64,000 bases of DNA from Nitrosomonas sp. (GCA_019745325.1 JAIETK010000004.1:98613-162612); one strand, 5' to 3'. Counted from the first letter of the stretch, positions 36,703 to 46,594 are shown. Numbers and translations are program-made. Notes: generated by a model from the sequence alone, not told the origin.

Positions 36703-39245
36703 ACGCGGCAACACTTTCGCGCTGGCTGCTGTGGGGCGAATGGCGCGCGCATTGGCTGCAGATTCTGGTGGCGTTGCTGGCAATCGCAACCGGTGTTGCC
36801 ATGGCGTTTTCGATTCACTTGATCAATACCGCTGCGTTCAACGAATTTTCCGCCGCCAGCAAGAGTTTGTCCGGGGAATCCGATTTGCAAGTGCATGGCC
36901 GCAGCGGCTTTTTCGACGAAATGCTGTATCCGCGGCTCGCCGGTCATGACGGTGTGCAGCTTGCCAACCCGGTGCTGGAATTGGATGTGACCGTGCCCGG
37001 CAAACAGCAGAACCGCAACGATCACCGCCTGAAAATCATGGGGATCGATATGTCACGGGCGATGGCGATTGCGCCCGATTTGATCGGTTTGCCGGAAGAG
37101 GGCAAGTCGCTCGACCGGTTTGCGAGCGATACCATTTTTCTGTCGCCGGCTGCGATGGAGTGGCTGCAAGTGCAACAGCATGATTATTTGGAGCTGCATG
37201 CCGGATTGGAGACCGTTACGCTGCGGGTGGCCGGCGGTTTGGTAAGGGCGCGCGCCGGTCAGCGGATTGCGGTGATGGACATCGGCGCGATGCAGTGGCG
37301 CTTTCAGCAATTGGGGGTGTTGTCGCGCATCGAGTTGAAACTGGAAAACGGTGTCAATCATGCTGCCTTCAAGGCGAAACTCTCCGGTGAGCTGGGCGAG
37401 GCATTCATCGTGACCGAGCAAACCGATCAAGAACAACGCATCGCCAACATGTCGCGCGCGTATCGTGTCAATTTGAACATGCTGGCGCTGGTAGCATTGT
37501 TTACCGGCACGTTTTTGGTGTTTTCCACGCAAGCATTGTCGGTGGTGCGCCGGCGTCAGCAATTTGCATTGCTGCGGGTGCTGGGTTATACCCGCCGGCA
37601 ATTGTTACGGCAGGTGATTACCGAAGGTCTCGCGCTCGGTGTGACCGGCTCGGCATTGGGGCTGGCTTTGGGTTATGGTGTCGCGATATCGGCGATTCAA
37701 TTGCTCGGCGGCGATCTGGGCACGAACTTTTTCCCCGGTGTGAAGCCGAGCATTCATCTGGATCCATCGTTGGCGCTGCTATTTTTCGGCGTCGGCGTTT
37801 CGGTGACGTTGCTGGGTAATATTGCACCGGCGCTGGAAGCGTCGCGCGCCAAACCGGCATTGGCGCTGCGTTCCGGCAGCGAGGATACGGCAATGGCGCG
37901 ATTGTCGGCGCCTTGGTTCGCGTTGATATGCTTGGCGACTGCGCTGGTATTTACGCAACTGCCGCCGGTTTTTGAGTTGCCGGTTTTCGGTTATCTGGCG
38001 ATCTCGCAGTTGCTGATCGGCGGTATTGCATTGATGCCGTACCTGACCGCGCATCTATTCACTTATTTATTGAAGTGTCAGCCGGCCAGGCCAGGCGCGG
38101 TAGGGATGCTGGCGCTGGCGCGCCTGGCGCACGCGCCGAATCAAGCGGCCGTCGCGCTGGGCGGTATTTTGGCAAGTTTTAGCCTGATGGTGGCGATGGC
38201 GATCATGGTGACCAGCTTTCGTGTTTCCATCGATCAGTGGCTGGTGCAGGTGTTGCCGGCGGATTTATATGTGCGTACGGCGGTAAGTGGCGATCAAGGC
38301 GGATTGCTGGCGGATGCGCAGCAACAGATCAAAGCGTTGCCGGATTTTCAGCGCGTCGATCTGTTTCGCACCCGGCAACTGACTTTGGATCCGGGCCGGC
38401 CCGATATCACCTTGTTCGCTCGTCCGGTGGATCGCGCCGATCCTCGTAACACGCTGCCGATGACCGGCGATATGCTGACGCCGGGAACGATTCCGGATCA
38501 CGTCATGCCGGTATGGGTTTCGGAAGCAATGGTGGATTTATACGGTTATAAAACCGGTGAGCGCGTGCGGTTGCCGGTGGGTGAGGGGTTCAACGAATTT
38601 CTGGTGGCCGGTGTCTGGCGCGATTACGGCCGGCAATTTGGCGCGGTGCAAATGCTGCTGGCGGATTATCAGGCATTGACCGGCGATATGAGTGTCAATA
38701 CCGTTGCGGCCTGGCTGCAGCCCGGCGTTACCGCCGATCAGGCCATCGCGGCGTTGCGGCGGTTGGCGTTCGGCTCGGCGTTGGAGATTTCCAGTTCGAG
38801 CGATATGCGCGCGTTGAGCTTGGAAATTTTTGACCGCAGCTTCGCGGTGACGTACTTGCTGGAGATGATCGCGGTCGTGATCGGCTTGCTCGGTGTCGCG
38901 GCGAGTTTCTCCGCGCAAATTTTGGCGCGTATCAAGGAATTCGGCATGCTGCGGCATATCGGCGCGCAACGGCGGCAAGTGTTGGCGCTACTGGGGGTGG
39001 AGGGCGGTTTGCTGACGGTGCTGGGCATCATACTGGGTTTTTTGCTGGGATGGGCGATCAGCTTGATTCTGGTATTTATCGTGAATCCGCAGTCTTTCCA
39101 TTGGACCATGCCGATTCATATGCCGTGGCCTTGGTTGGCTTCGGTTGCGGCAATCTTGCTGGTTGCCGCGGCTTTAACAGCGGTAGTGTCCGGTCGCCGG
39201 GCGGTTTCGGCGCAAGTGGTCCGCGCGGTTCGGGAGGATTGGTAA
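36699..39245 (+). CDS. FtsX-like ABC permease (AttFG-like)
   Basis: 848-residue inner-membrane permease with a duplicated FtsX/MacB architecture: an N-terminal TM helix (WLQILVALLAIATGVAMAF), a periplasmic domain, a TM block around 255-370, a second set in the middle, and a C-terminal TM block (VTYLLEMIAVVIGLLGVAAS, LLTVLGIILGFLLGWAISLI, LASVAAILLVAAALTAVV). The pattern fits lipoprotein-sorting or mechanotransmitting transporters rather than classical importers. It is in one operon with the ATPase and an AttH-like protein. Confidence 0.92.
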   Translation: MNAATLSRWLLWGEWRAHWLQILVALLAIATGVAMAFSIHLINTAAFNEFSAASKSLSGESDLQVHGRSGFFDEMLYPRLAGHDGVQLANPVLELDVTVPGKQQNRNDHRLKIMGIDMSRAMAIAPDLIGLPEEGKSLDRFASDTIFLSPAAMEWLQVQQHDYLELHAGLETVTLRVAGGLVRARAGQRIAVMDIGAMQWRFQQLGVLSRIELKLENGVNHAAFKAKLSGELGEAFIVTEQTDQEQRIANMSRAYRVNLNMLALVALFTGTFLVFSTQALSVVRRRQQFALLRVLGYTRRQLLRQVITEGLALGVTGSALGLALGYGVAISAIQLLGGDLGTNFFPGVKPSIHLDPSLALLFFGVGVSVTLLGNIAPALEASRAKPALALRSGSEDTAMARLSAPWFALICLATALVFTQLPPVFELPVFGYLAISQLLIGGIALMPYLTAHLFTYLLKCQPARPGAVGMLALARLAHAPNQAAVALGGILASFSLMVAMAIMVTSFRVSIDQWLVQVLPADLYVRTAVSGDQGGLLADAQQQIKALPDFQRVDLFRTRQLTLDPGRPDITLFARPVDRADPRNTLPMTGDMLTPGTIPDHVMPVWVSEAMVDLYGYKTGERVRLPVGEGFNEFLVAGVWRDYGRQFGAVQMLLADYQALTGDMSVNTVAAWLQPGVTADQAIAALRRLAFGSALEISSSSDMRALSLEIFDRSFAVTYLLEMIAVVIGLLGVAASFSAQILARIKEFGMLRHIGAQRRQVLALLGVEGGLLTVLGIILGFLLGWAISLILVFIVNPQSFHWTMPIHMPWPWLASVAAILLVAAALTAVVSGRRAVSAQVVRAVREDW

Positions 39246-40339
39246 TGATACGTAAAATGATGATGAGTCCTTGGATTGCTTTGCTGCTGCTGATTCTTAA
39301 TTTGACCGGTTTGGAAGCGCTTGCCCAATCGAACCGGTTGAAGCCGGTAACGCCGGATTATCAGCTTTCTTTCCCCTTGGATTTCGGTGCGCATGAGGAT
39401 TTCCGCATCGAATGGTGGTATATCACCGGCTGGCTGGAAACGGAAGATCGCAAGCCGCTCGGGTTTCAAGTGACTTTTTTCCGCTATGCGACCGATGTGA
39501 ACCATGACAATCCCAGCCGCTTTGCTGCAAAGTATTTGATTATCGCGCATTTGGCGTTGTCCGATCCGGCGGCTGGCAAACTGATGCATCGCGAACGTAC
39601 GGTGCGGGAAGGATTCGGGATGGCCTACAGCAAGCAAGGCGATACTGATGTGAAACTGGATGATTGGACATTGGTGCGGCAAGCCGATGGCCGCTATGCC
39701 GTCGATATGCAGGACGGCGAATTCGGTTTGCGGCTCGATCTGGCGCCGACGCAAAGCCCGTTGCTGCAAGATCAGAACGGTTTTTCGCGTAAAGGGCCGA
39801 AACCGGAACAAGCCAGCTATTACTACAGCGAACCGCATTTGAACGTGAGCGGCACCGTGTTTCGCGATGGTAAGCCGGTCACGGTTAAGGGCAGCGCCTG
39901 GCTGGATCACGAATGGTCAACGGCGTATCTCGATCCGGATGCCGACGGCTGGGATTGGGTTGGCGCTAATTTGGATGACGGCTCGGCGCTGATGGCGTTC
40001 CAGATTCGCGCCAAAGAAGGCGGTAAAGTCTGGGCCTACGCAGCGTTGCGCGATGCATCCGGAAATTTGACGCTGTTCGATCCGGAGCAAGTGGATTTTA
40101 CGCCGGTGCGTACCTGGCGATCGCCGCATACCGATGCGGAGTATCCGGTTGAGATGCGCATTCGCACCGGCGATATCGAATGGCATTTAACACCATTGCT
40201 GGACGATCAGGAACTGGATTCCCGTCAATCGACTGCGACCGTGTATTGGGAAGGGGCAGTGACGTTGACCAGGGATCGGCAGCCCGCCGGGCGCGGTTAT
40301 CTAGAGCTTACCGGCTATGCGAGAGCTTTATCACTGTAA
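39245..40339 (+). CDS. AttH/CrtC-like lipocalin-type secreted protein
   Basis: About 364 residues. The signal peptide has a basic start (MIRKMMMSP), core WIALLLLILNLTGL and a cut near ALA. The mature protein matches the AttH/carotenoid 1,2-hydratase-like fold: LDFGAHEDFRIEWWYITGWL near the start, then GFQVTFFRYATD, KGSAWLDHEWSTAYL, DGWDWVGANLDDGSALMAF and a final GYLELTGYA. Paired with an ABC ATPase and FtsX permease this matches the AttEFGH arrangement. It is not proof of carotenoid chemistry: no other crt gene is here. The ATG overlaps the permease stop by one base. Confidence 0.9.
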   Translation: MIRKMMMSPWIALLLLILNLTGLEALAQSNRLKPVTPDYQLSFPLDFGAHEDFRIEWWYITGWLETEDRKPLGFQVTFFRYATDVNHDNPSRFAAKYLIIAHLALSDPAAGKLMHRERTVREGFGMAYSKQGDTDVKLDDWTLVRQADGRYAVDMQDGEFGLRLDLAPTQSPLLQDQNGFSRKGPKPEQASYYYSEPHLNVSGTVFRDGKPVTVKGSAWLDHEWSTAYLDPDADGWDWVGANLDDGSALMAFQIRAKEGGKVWAYAALRDASGNLTLFDPEQVDFTPVRTWRSPHTDAEYPVEMRIRTGDIEWHLTPLLDDQELDSRQSTATVYWEGAVTLTRDRQPAGRGYLELTGYARALSL

Positions 40340-40686
40340 GGCTGTCTTGCACATCTTTGGCGCCGGGGAATAGGTGGTTTAGCCAGAGCATTCCGGATGG
40401 AAGAGAATAGGATGACATGAGTTTTTTGTGAATTTTCGGGATATCCGCAATTTCAATACTTTCATTGTTGTTAAATGTGAGTTAGAATCGGCAGACGCAG
40501 TGATCTGGAAAACTGGATGATTGCGGATATACTGCTCGGTTCTAGTTACAGAGTTTGCTTTAATAGTAAGTCTGAGGAACAGAGATTGGATTCACAATCA
40601 TAATTTTTATGATCGTGCAAGAAGGGAGCTGATGAACTCATCGGCATTAGTTTGATAAATGGAATAGCTTAAATAAGGAGATTAAT
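40340..40686. other. Intergenic region between the AttH-like gene and the small membrane protein
   Basis: About 350 bases with no gene seen. The leader and promoter of the downstream 35-residue protein should lie here. No confident -35/-10 pair was identified. Confidence 0.4.
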
Positions 40687-40794
40687 ATGGGTGAAGTTAA
40701 TAGAAGAGAAACAGACGCACAAGTTCTGAGATTGTTCTTCATTTCTACAGCAGCTTTTGTCGCTATTGGCGCAGTCGTTTACTTTGTTTTATAG
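40687..40794 (+). CDS. 35-residue single-span membrane protein
   Basis: Begins MGEVNRRETDAQVLRLFF and ends in one hydrophobic helix, ISTAAFVAIGAVVYFVL. The positive/polar N-terminus suggests it stays in the cytoplasm. AAGGAG stands seven bases before the ATG, the strongest ribosome binding site nearby, and a large terminator hairpin follows about 125 bases later, so it is very likely translated. The family is not recognised. It could be an accessory subunit of a respiratory complex or a stand-alone small membrane protein. Confidence 0.7.
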   Translation: MGEVNRRETDAQVLRLFFISTAAFVAIGAVVYFVL

Positions 40795-40919
40795 ACTGAA
40801 TACCTTTCAGCGCCCTCAGGTGGTTAAGTTTTAAGTTGTGTCACGCAGCTAAAATTGCCACCGACATAAATCAAAAAAACAGGGCTGAATCAGTCAAATG
40901 TTTTCAAAAATAATAATTA

Positions 40920-40970
40920 AAATGCCCAGTTATCAGTGGTTTGAATTTTTCTGATAACCGGGCATTTCAT
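40920..40970. terminator. Large bidirectional hairpin terminator
   Basis: A 17-base arm at 40920-40936 (AAATGCCCAGTTATCAG) pairs with 40951-40967, with a single mismatch and a 14-base loop. T-rich sequence follows on both strands. It separates the rightward small-protein gene from the leftward copper genes. Confidence 0.85.
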
Positions 40971-41188
40971 TTTCCGTTGACTGATATTTTCCTTAAATCC
41001 ATTTGAGCGGTAATTATCCATTCACGTTTTTTCCGGGGGAAGCTCTTCCATGAAAACGGATGTTAAATGGTTATTACTGGAGGCGTTAATCCGGTTTATC
41101 TGATCATTGTTTTTAACCAACAGGGTAAAATCATGATCAATGCCGGATATAGGAATAGTTTAAGGAAAGTCAGCCGGATTACTTTCTG

Positions 41189-41404
41189 TCAATCAACGAC
41201 TTCAAACCCTGCATCCGTAATCGCGTCTTTGAGCCGATCGAGTTTCGTAATCGCTGAATCGAAATAGACTGTTGCTTGAGGAGGTTCGAGAGTCGCTTCA
41301 ATCTGAGCCACACCCGGTACGTTCGATAGGACGTTTCTAATACTGCTGACACAACCCATGCATGTCATGCCTTTGATTTTGATGGTAGCTGTTTCCAATG
41401 TCAT
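41189..41404 (-). CDS. copZ: Copper chaperone CopZ (heavy-metal-associated domain)
   Basis: 71-residue HMA domain. The metal site is GMTCMGCVSSI. The rest has the usual beta-alpha-beta-beta-alpha-beta pattern ending DAITDAGFEVVD. It would carry Cu(I) to the P-type ATPase encoded upstream in the same direction, 18 bases away. The start has a modest ribosome binding site. Confidence 0.9.
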   Translation of the reverse strand: MTLETATIKIKGMTCMGCVSSIRNVLSNVPGVAQIEATLEPPQATVYFDSAITKLDRLKDAITDAGFEVVD

Positions 41405-41422
41405 AATTTCCCTGAAATTTTT

Positions 41423-43810
41423 CTAATGTTGCGGTTGCCAGCGTTTCAAAAGCAATGAATTGCTGACAACCGATACTGAACTCATAGCCATAGCGGCGCC
41501 GGCAATTACGGGATTAAGCATGCCTATTGCCGCTAACGGAATTCCCAGCGTATTGTATACAAATGCAAAGAAAAGATTCTGGCGGATTTTTCTTAGCGTT
41601 GCCCGCGACAGCGAGATGGCGTCAGCCACGCTCATCAGGTCATTGCGCACCAGGGTGATGTCGGCGGCTTCAATCGCAACATCCGATCCGGCGCCGATGG
41701 CAAAACCAACATCTGCGGCGGCGAGTGCCGGTGCATCGTTAATGCCGTCACCGACCATGGCGGTGAATTGGCCGCTGGCTTTGATGATTTTAACAGCAGA
41801 AGCCTTATCGGCCGGCAAAACTTCTGCCTGAAATTTTGTAATTCCAGCTTCCTGAGCGATCGCTGCGGCGGTTATAGCGTTATCCCCGGTCAACATGACG
41901 ACTTCAATTCCCAGCGATTGCAGCCGCTCCACAGCACGGCGGGAAGTGGCGCGCAGGCGGTCGGCTATGGCGAGATAGCCGAGAACTTTGCCAGTGGAAA
42001 TTTCGGCGACACCGATTACGGTTTTTCCTTCAGCTTGCAAGTGATTGATTTTCTGTTCATCTGCGTGAACGCCATGCTGCTTTAGTAATTTGGGGGAACC
42101 GATCAGATAGTGGATACTTTCGATCTGCGCGGTAACACCGCCGCCCGTAATTGCAGCAAAATCTTGAATCGATTGCAGCGTTAACTGCATTTTCTTGGCG
42201 TGATCGAGAATCGCGCGGGCCAAGGGGTGCTCCGAACCCTGTTCAAGGGAAGCTGCAATACGCAGCAAGTCTGATGAATGATGCGCATCAGCGGGAACAA
42301 TGTCCGTTACTTCCGGTTTTCCTTCGGTCAGCGTACCGGTTTTGTCAACGACGACGGTTTGAATTTTTTCAGCGTGCTCCAAGGCCGCGGCATTTTTAAC
42401 CAGTACCCCGGTTTGCGCGCCACGCCCTGTACCGACCATAATGGCAGTCGGCGTGGCTAACCCAAGCGCGCAAGGGCAAGCGATGACGAGAACTGAAACT
42501 GCGTGAATGAGCGCGGTTACAAAATCTCCGGTGAGCCACCCGGTGATTGCAAAAGTGAAGAAACTGATAATCACTACAATCGGTACGAATATTCCCGAAA
42601 TGGTATCCGCCATGCGCTGGATCGGCGCTTTGGAGCCTTGCGCTTCTTCGACTAAATGGATAATGGCCGCCAGCTGTGTTTGCGTGCCGACACCGGTGGC
42701 GCGACATTTAAGAAATCCCTGCTGATTCTGCGTGGCGGCGAAAATTTTGGCGCCAGCTCGTTTGCTGACGGGCAGGCTTTCTCCTGTAAGCATCGATTCA
42801 TTGACATCGGATGATCCCTCGACGACAACCCCATCGACGGGAAAATTTTCTCCAGCGCGCACTAAGAAAATATCGTTGACTTGTAAACTGTTGGCCGGTA
42901 CTTCGATAATTTTGCCATGACGTTCGATACGAGCGGTTTTGGGCTGTAGTCTGATCAATGCCTCGATAGCTTCGGAAGTCTTGCTCTTGGCGCGCGCTTC
43001 CATTAATTTGCCCAGCAATACTAAAGTGATGATGGCAGCGCTGGCTTCAAAATAGACATGCTGATTCAATCCGAATACTGTAACTGCCGCACTGAAGAAG
43101 TAGGCCATGCTGGTTCCCAGTGCGACCAGTACATCCATGTTGGCGCCACCGCTCCGCAGCGCATGCCAGCCGCCGATATAAAAACGGCGTCCGATCCAGA
43201 ATTGCACCGGGGTAGCCAGTAGCCATTGCAGCCATCGCGGCAATAAATCCATGTCGTGACCGGTAAACATCGCGCCCATTTGCAAAACCAGCGGCAATGT
43301 GAGGATTGCCGAGATCTGGAATAAACGTAATTCTGTTTGATAAGCAGCTTCTCGTCTGGCCTTTTGTTCAGTGTGCGTATTTTCGCTGATTTCGTTGGCT
43401 CCGTAACCAGCCTTTACAACTGCGTCGATTAATTGCTCGATTGTCACGGCACCCGGCATAAAATTAACTCGGGCGATTTCTGTGGCTACGTTGACTGTGG
43501 CGGTGACGCCCGGCAGTTTGTTAAGCGCTTTTTCAATATGACCGGCGCAAGCTGCGCATGTCATTTTTTGGATTTGTAGTTGCACTGAACGTGGCGTGAC
43601 ATGGAAGCCGGCTTTTTCGATCGCTTGAATCAGTGTGCTGGCATTTACCTGATTCTCATCATAATTTACAAGTGCTTTTTCATTGGCAAAATTAACAGCC
43701 GCTTGAACACTGGAGAGTTTGTTCAAATTCTTTTCGATACGCGAAGCGCAAGCCGCGCACGTCATGCCTTCGATGGGTAATTCAATGTGTTTGAGCGTTG
43801 GTGAGTTCAT
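41423..43810 (-). CDS. copA: Cu(I)-exporting P1B-type ATPase CopA
   Basis: Pumps Cu(I) from the cytosol to the periplasm. 795 residues. Two N-terminal HMA domains: GMTCAACASRI (about 15-25) and KMTCAACAGHI (about 83-93). Transmembrane metal site CPC is in VLVIACPCALGLATPT. The phosphorylation loop is VDKTGTLTEGKPE, the actuator TGE is in MLTGESLPVS, the HP motif is in EQGSEHPLARAI, and the hinge is MVGDGINDAPAL. No CueR-type regulator gene is adjacent. Confidence 0.97.
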   Translation of the reverse strand: MNSPTLKHIELPIEGMTCAACASRIEKNLNKLSSVQAAVNFANEKALVNYDENQVNASTLIQAIEKAGFHVTPRSVQLQIQKMTCAACAGHIEKALNKLPGVTATVNVATEIARVNFMPGAVTIEQLIDAVVKAGYGANEISENTHTEQKARREAAYQTELRLFQISAILTLPLVLQMGAMFTGHDMDLLPRWLQWLLATPVQFWIGRRFYIGGWHALRSGGANMDVLVALGTSMAYFFSAAVTVFGLNQHVYFEASAAIITLVLLGKLMEARAKSKTSEAIEALIRLQPKTARIERHGKIIEVPANSLQVNDIFLVRAGENFPVDGVVVEGSSDVNESMLTGESLPVSKRAGAKIFAATQNQQGFLKCRATGVGTQTQLAAIIHLVEEAQGSKAPIQRMADTISGIFVPIVVIISFFTFAITGWLTGDFVTALIHAVSVLVIACPCALGLATPTAIMVGTGRGAQTGVLVKNAAALEHAEKIQTVVVDKTGTLTEGKPEVTDIVPADAHHSSDLLRIAASLEQGSEHPLARAILDHAKKMQLTLQSIQDFAAITGGGVTAQIESIHYLIGSPKLLKQHGVHADEQKINHLQAEGKTVIGVAEISTGKVLGYLAIADRLRATSRRAVERLQSLGIEVVMLTGDNAITAAAIAQEAGITKFQAEVLPADKASAVKIIKASGQFTAMVGDGINDAPALAAADVGFAIGAGSDVAIEAADITLVRNDLMSVADAISLSRATLRKIRQNLFFAFVYNTLGIPLAAIGMLNPVIAGAAMAMSSVSVVSNSLLLKRWQPQH

Positions 43811-43848
43811 GGATTTTCCAAATCAAACCTTGCGTCAAAAAAGCTTGC

Positions 43849-44469
43849 TTAGCGGTCAAGAACCAGCGCGCCATCCACCCATTTTACCCGGTCCCCTTGT
43901 TGAAAATGGGTTGCGTCCGGCAGATTAACGATTGCTTGCCTGCCGTCGCTCATGGTTACGCCGATCTGATAAATGTTCCCAGGGGCGACGATATTTCCGC
44001 CGGGATTAATAGGGGGATGGTCTCCGGTTTCCGGGTGGATTATTCCCGGATGGTGCTGCGATTGCTGCAAAACTTCACGTGCAATGGTGCCGGCTACGAT
44101 TCCGCCTGCAATGGCATTGAGTCCCGGACCTTGCCCGATTCTATTAACGAAATTGACAATGCCGCAGTTGCTGCACCGGGCTGCCGGCGGTTGCCGATGG
44201 ATGATGCCAGCATCGGTACTTTTAATGCTGACACTGTTGCGCGGCGCACCAATGGCCGTTCCGATGCGATGGACCGCTCGGGGCGGCTTGTCGGTGCCGG
44301 GCGGGGTTTCTGGTATGGGTTGCTGCACTGGGCCTTGTGATTGAGGAAGCGGATGCTGGGATGATTCACTGACCGGCTGCTGCGCTACCGCAATGGTAGT
44401 AGCCATGACCGTGAAAATCAATGTGGCTGCTGTTTGCTTCGCGATAATTGCATTACAAATAATCGGCAT
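43849..44469 (-). CDS. Secreted glycine-zipper protein, unknown
   Basis: 206 residues. A signal peptide (MPIICNAIIAKQTAATLIF and following, cut near VAQQ) and a Pro/Gln-rich segment are followed by ARCSNCGIVNFVNRI and GPGLNAIAGGIVAGTIAREV. The Cys pair followed by a Gly-zipper is characteristic of SlyB/OmpA-associated lipoproteins, but there is no lipobox. The tail has an SH3-like beta pattern (GNIYQIGVTMSDGRQAIVNL, RVKWVDGALVL). It precedes copA by 38 bases on the same strand and may share its transcript. Role unknown; an envelope or copper link is only inferred. Confidence 0.7.
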   Translation of the reverse strand: MPIICNAIIAKQTAATLIFTVMATTIAVAQQPVSESSQHPLPQSQGPVQQPIPETPPGTDKPPRAVHRIGTAIGAPRNSVSIKSTDAGIIHRQPPAARCSNCGIVNFVNRIGQGPGLNAIAGGIVAGTIAREVLQQSQHHPGIIHPETGDHPPINPGGNIVAPGNIYQIGVTMSDGRQAIVNLPDATHFQQGDRVKWVDGALVLDR

Positions 44470-44589
44470 TATTAATCACCATTCCGTTGGGCGTTACGTC
44501 AATAATCATATTGGATTCGGTACTAACCGGATGGTTTCACTTTAACGGCATCCATGAGGCGTTCACGGCAGCTCCCACCGAACGGGATA

Positions 44590-45381
44590 TCAATCTTCTT
44601 TCCGGGATGAGTCTTCGTGATCAAGACGGTTCTTTTCCGGTTGCTGCGGCTCTGACGGCGTTTTTTCAGATTGTTGCTTCGCCATCATCATGGCGATGAA
44701 AATGCCCAATTCGTAGAGAAGACACAGCGGTACAGCGAGCATGAATTGCGAAATGACATCCGGTGGTGTGAAAATAGCCGCGATAACGAACGCGCCGACG
44801 ATGACATAGGGGCGTATTTCTTTGAGTTTTTCAACCGTGATAACACCCGTCCGGACCAGCACAATGACAAATACCGGGACTTCAAACGTAACGCCAAAAG
44901 CAATAAACATCGATAAGACAAAGCTGAGGTATTTACTGATATCCGTCATTACGGCAACACCATCCGGGGCAAAATAAGTTATGAATTCAAAAACCACCGG
45001 TAGTGCGGCAAAGTAAGCAAACGCCATTCCCAGGAAAAACAGCAGGCTGCTGCCGATAACGACCGGCAGCGCCAGGCGTTTTTCATGCGTATAAAGTCCG
45101 GGCGCAACGAAAGCCCAGATTTGGTACAGAGTATGGGGCAGCGTAATGACGAATGCCAGCATCATCGCAACTTGCATGGGCACAAAGAAAGGGGTTGCGA
45201 CATCAGTAGCGATCATTTGCCCGCCTTGGGGCAGTTTTTCGAGTAATGGTTGCGCCAATAGCGTATAAAGTTCACGCGCAAAGAAAGCGCACGGCAAAAA
45301 ACCGATCAGCAATACACCTAAACTGCGTATGATTCTGGCGCGTAATTCGACTAGATGCGATAAGAATGAACCTTCAAGCAT
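44590..45381 (-). CDS. tatC: Sec-independent translocase subunit TatC
   Basis: Six-span receptor of the twin-arginine pathway. 263 residues. The N-terminal SHLVELRARIIRSL is a family hallmark, followed by periplasmic FAREL and the pair FFVPMQVAMMLAFVITLPHT and FYFLG-type helices. IFTPPDVISQFMLAVPLCLL is a conserved TM5-6 segment. The C-terminal tail is charged and cytoplasmic (KTPSEPQQPEKNRLDHEDSS). Last gene of the his-tat run. Confidence 0.96.
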   Translation of the reverse strand: MLEGSFLSHLVELRARIIRSLGVLLIGFLPCAFFARELYTLLAQPLLEKLPQGGQMIATDVATPFFVPMQVAMMLAFVITLPHTLYQIWAFVAPGLYTHEKRLALPVVIGSSLLFFLGMAFAYFAALPVVFEFITYFAPDGVAVMTDISKYLSFVLSMFIAFGVTFEVPVFVIVLVRTGVITVEKLKEIRPYVIVGAFVIAAIFTPPDVISQFMLAVPLCLLYELGIFIAMMMAKQQSEKTPSEPQQPEKNRLDHEDSSRKED

Positions 45382-45402
45382 GGTGATTGCGGCCGGATGA
45401 TT

Positions 45403-45801
45403 TCAATGGTTCTTGTTATTTTCAACGGAGTTGATGGGGCGCGCGGAGGTATCGTCAGTGCGTGGTCGAGGAGCCCCGGCATCGGTATCTTGCGAGACTT
45501 GATCAACGGACGATTGTTGTTTGCTTACGCCATCGTCAATGGTCGTTTTCAGCTGATCCGCATGCTGCTGGACGGAGTCTTCAATGGTATGGATCGTGTC
45601 CTGCATGGAATGATGCATTTTTTTTAATTCTTCCATGCGCATTTCGTTATGGATATCCGTCCGGATGCTATAAACGAAGCTGCGGCAGCGTCCATATAAA
45701 TGACCGATTGTACGGGCGACGGCTGGTAACCGCTCCGGTCCGATTACAATCAGCGCGACCATCGAGATAACCAGTAATTCCATGAAACTGATGTCAAACA
45801 T
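45403..45801 (-). CDS. tatB: Sec-independent translocase subunit TatB
   Basis: 132 residues. A single N-terminal span starts MFDISFMELLVISMVALIVI, followed by GPERLPAVARTIG and an amphipathic helix. The conserved E8 and GPERLP distinguish it from TatA. The C-terminal half is a low-complexity charged region (QQSSVDQVSQDTDAGAPRPR). It lies between tatA and tatC. Confidence 0.95.
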   Translation of the reverse strand: MFDISFMELLVISMVALIVIGPERLPAVARTIGHLYGRCRSFVYSIRTDIHNEMRMEELKKMHHSMQDTIHTIEDSVQQHADQLKTTIDDGVSKQQSSVDQVSQDTDAGAPRPRTDDTSARPINSVENNKNH

Positions 45802-45881
45802 GCTTTTTCTTAACCAGAATGATAGCGGGTGACGCCGTGGATTCAGGTGTTGCGGAATATGATCTCAACACATACAGACCG

Positions 45882-46208
45882 CTAGGATTTGGAATCGATT
45901 TTATCCCCGGCATCGGTGCTCGTCGCCGGGTTGATATTAGCGGCATGTTGCGATGCCTGACGCTCGGCTGCTGCGCCAGTTTTATTTTCATTGGGTGTCT
46001 GGAAGGTAGCGTCTTTGATGGTTGAGACTTCAATCACTGCTTGTTCGGATTGCGAAGATTTATCGGCTTCCGATTCTTTCATGCCGTCTTTGAATCCTTT
46101 GATGGCGCTTCCGAGATCACTGCCAAGATTACGCAATTTTTTGGTACCGAATACCAGAGCAACAATGATCAGTACAATAATCCAATGCCAGATACTGAAT
46201 GTACCCAT
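45882..46208 (-). CDS. tatA: Sec-independent translocase subunit TatA
   Basis: Pore-forming subunit of the Tat system. 108 residues. The TM segment begins [20 protein letters not shown], followed by [20 protein letters not shown], the TatA amphipathic helix. The tail is charged and low in complexity. AAAGGAGA lies seven bases before the ATG. Confidence 0.95.
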   Translation of the reverse strand: MGTFSIWHWIIVLIIVALVFGTKKLRNLGSDLGSAIKGFKDGMKESEADKSSQSEQAVIEVSTIKDATFQTPNENKTGAAAERQASQHAANINPATSTDAGDKIDSKS

Positions 46209-46240
46209 TATTTTCTCCTTTATCCCGTGGGGCTGATAGA

Positions 46241-46591
46241 TCAGCCGTAGTGAATCATGCCAGGTAATCGTTCACGGCCGCCGATGACATGAAAATGCAA
46301 ATGAAATACTTCTTGTCCGCCGACCCGGCCGGTATTGATAATGGTGCGGAAACCGTCATCGCAACCTTGTTCTTTAGCAAGCTTTGGTGCCAATAGTAGC
46401 ATTTTTCCTATTAACGCTTGATGACATTCTTGGATGTCAGCAAGGGATTCGATATGCAGTTTAGGAATCAGCAGGAAATGCACGGGAGCGACCGGATGGA
46501 TGTCATTGAAAGCGAGGATATCTTCATCTTCGTAGATTCTGTGCGAGGGAATTTCTCTTCTTGCGATTTTGCAGAAAATACAATTATCCAT
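46241..46591 (-). CDS. hinT: HIT-family nucleotide hydrolase HinT
   Basis: Purine nucleoside phosphoramidase. 116 residues. Begins [20 protein letters not shown]. The catalytic histidine triad is in [11 protein letters not shown]. It lies between hisE and tatA on the same strand, the usual arrangement in betaproteobacteria. Confidence 0.95.
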   Translation of the reverse strand: MDNCIFCKIARREIPSHRIYEDEDILAFNDIHPVAPVHFLLIPKLHIESLADIQECHQALIGKMLLLAPKLAKEQGCDDGFRTIINTGRVGGQEVFHLHFHVIGGRERLPGMIHYG

Positions 46592-46594
46592 GCA

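Noticed and set aside
39245-40339. Carotenoid hydratase function for the AttH-like gene
   Set aside because: The fold and ABC neighbours fit AttEFGH better; no carotenoid genes are present.
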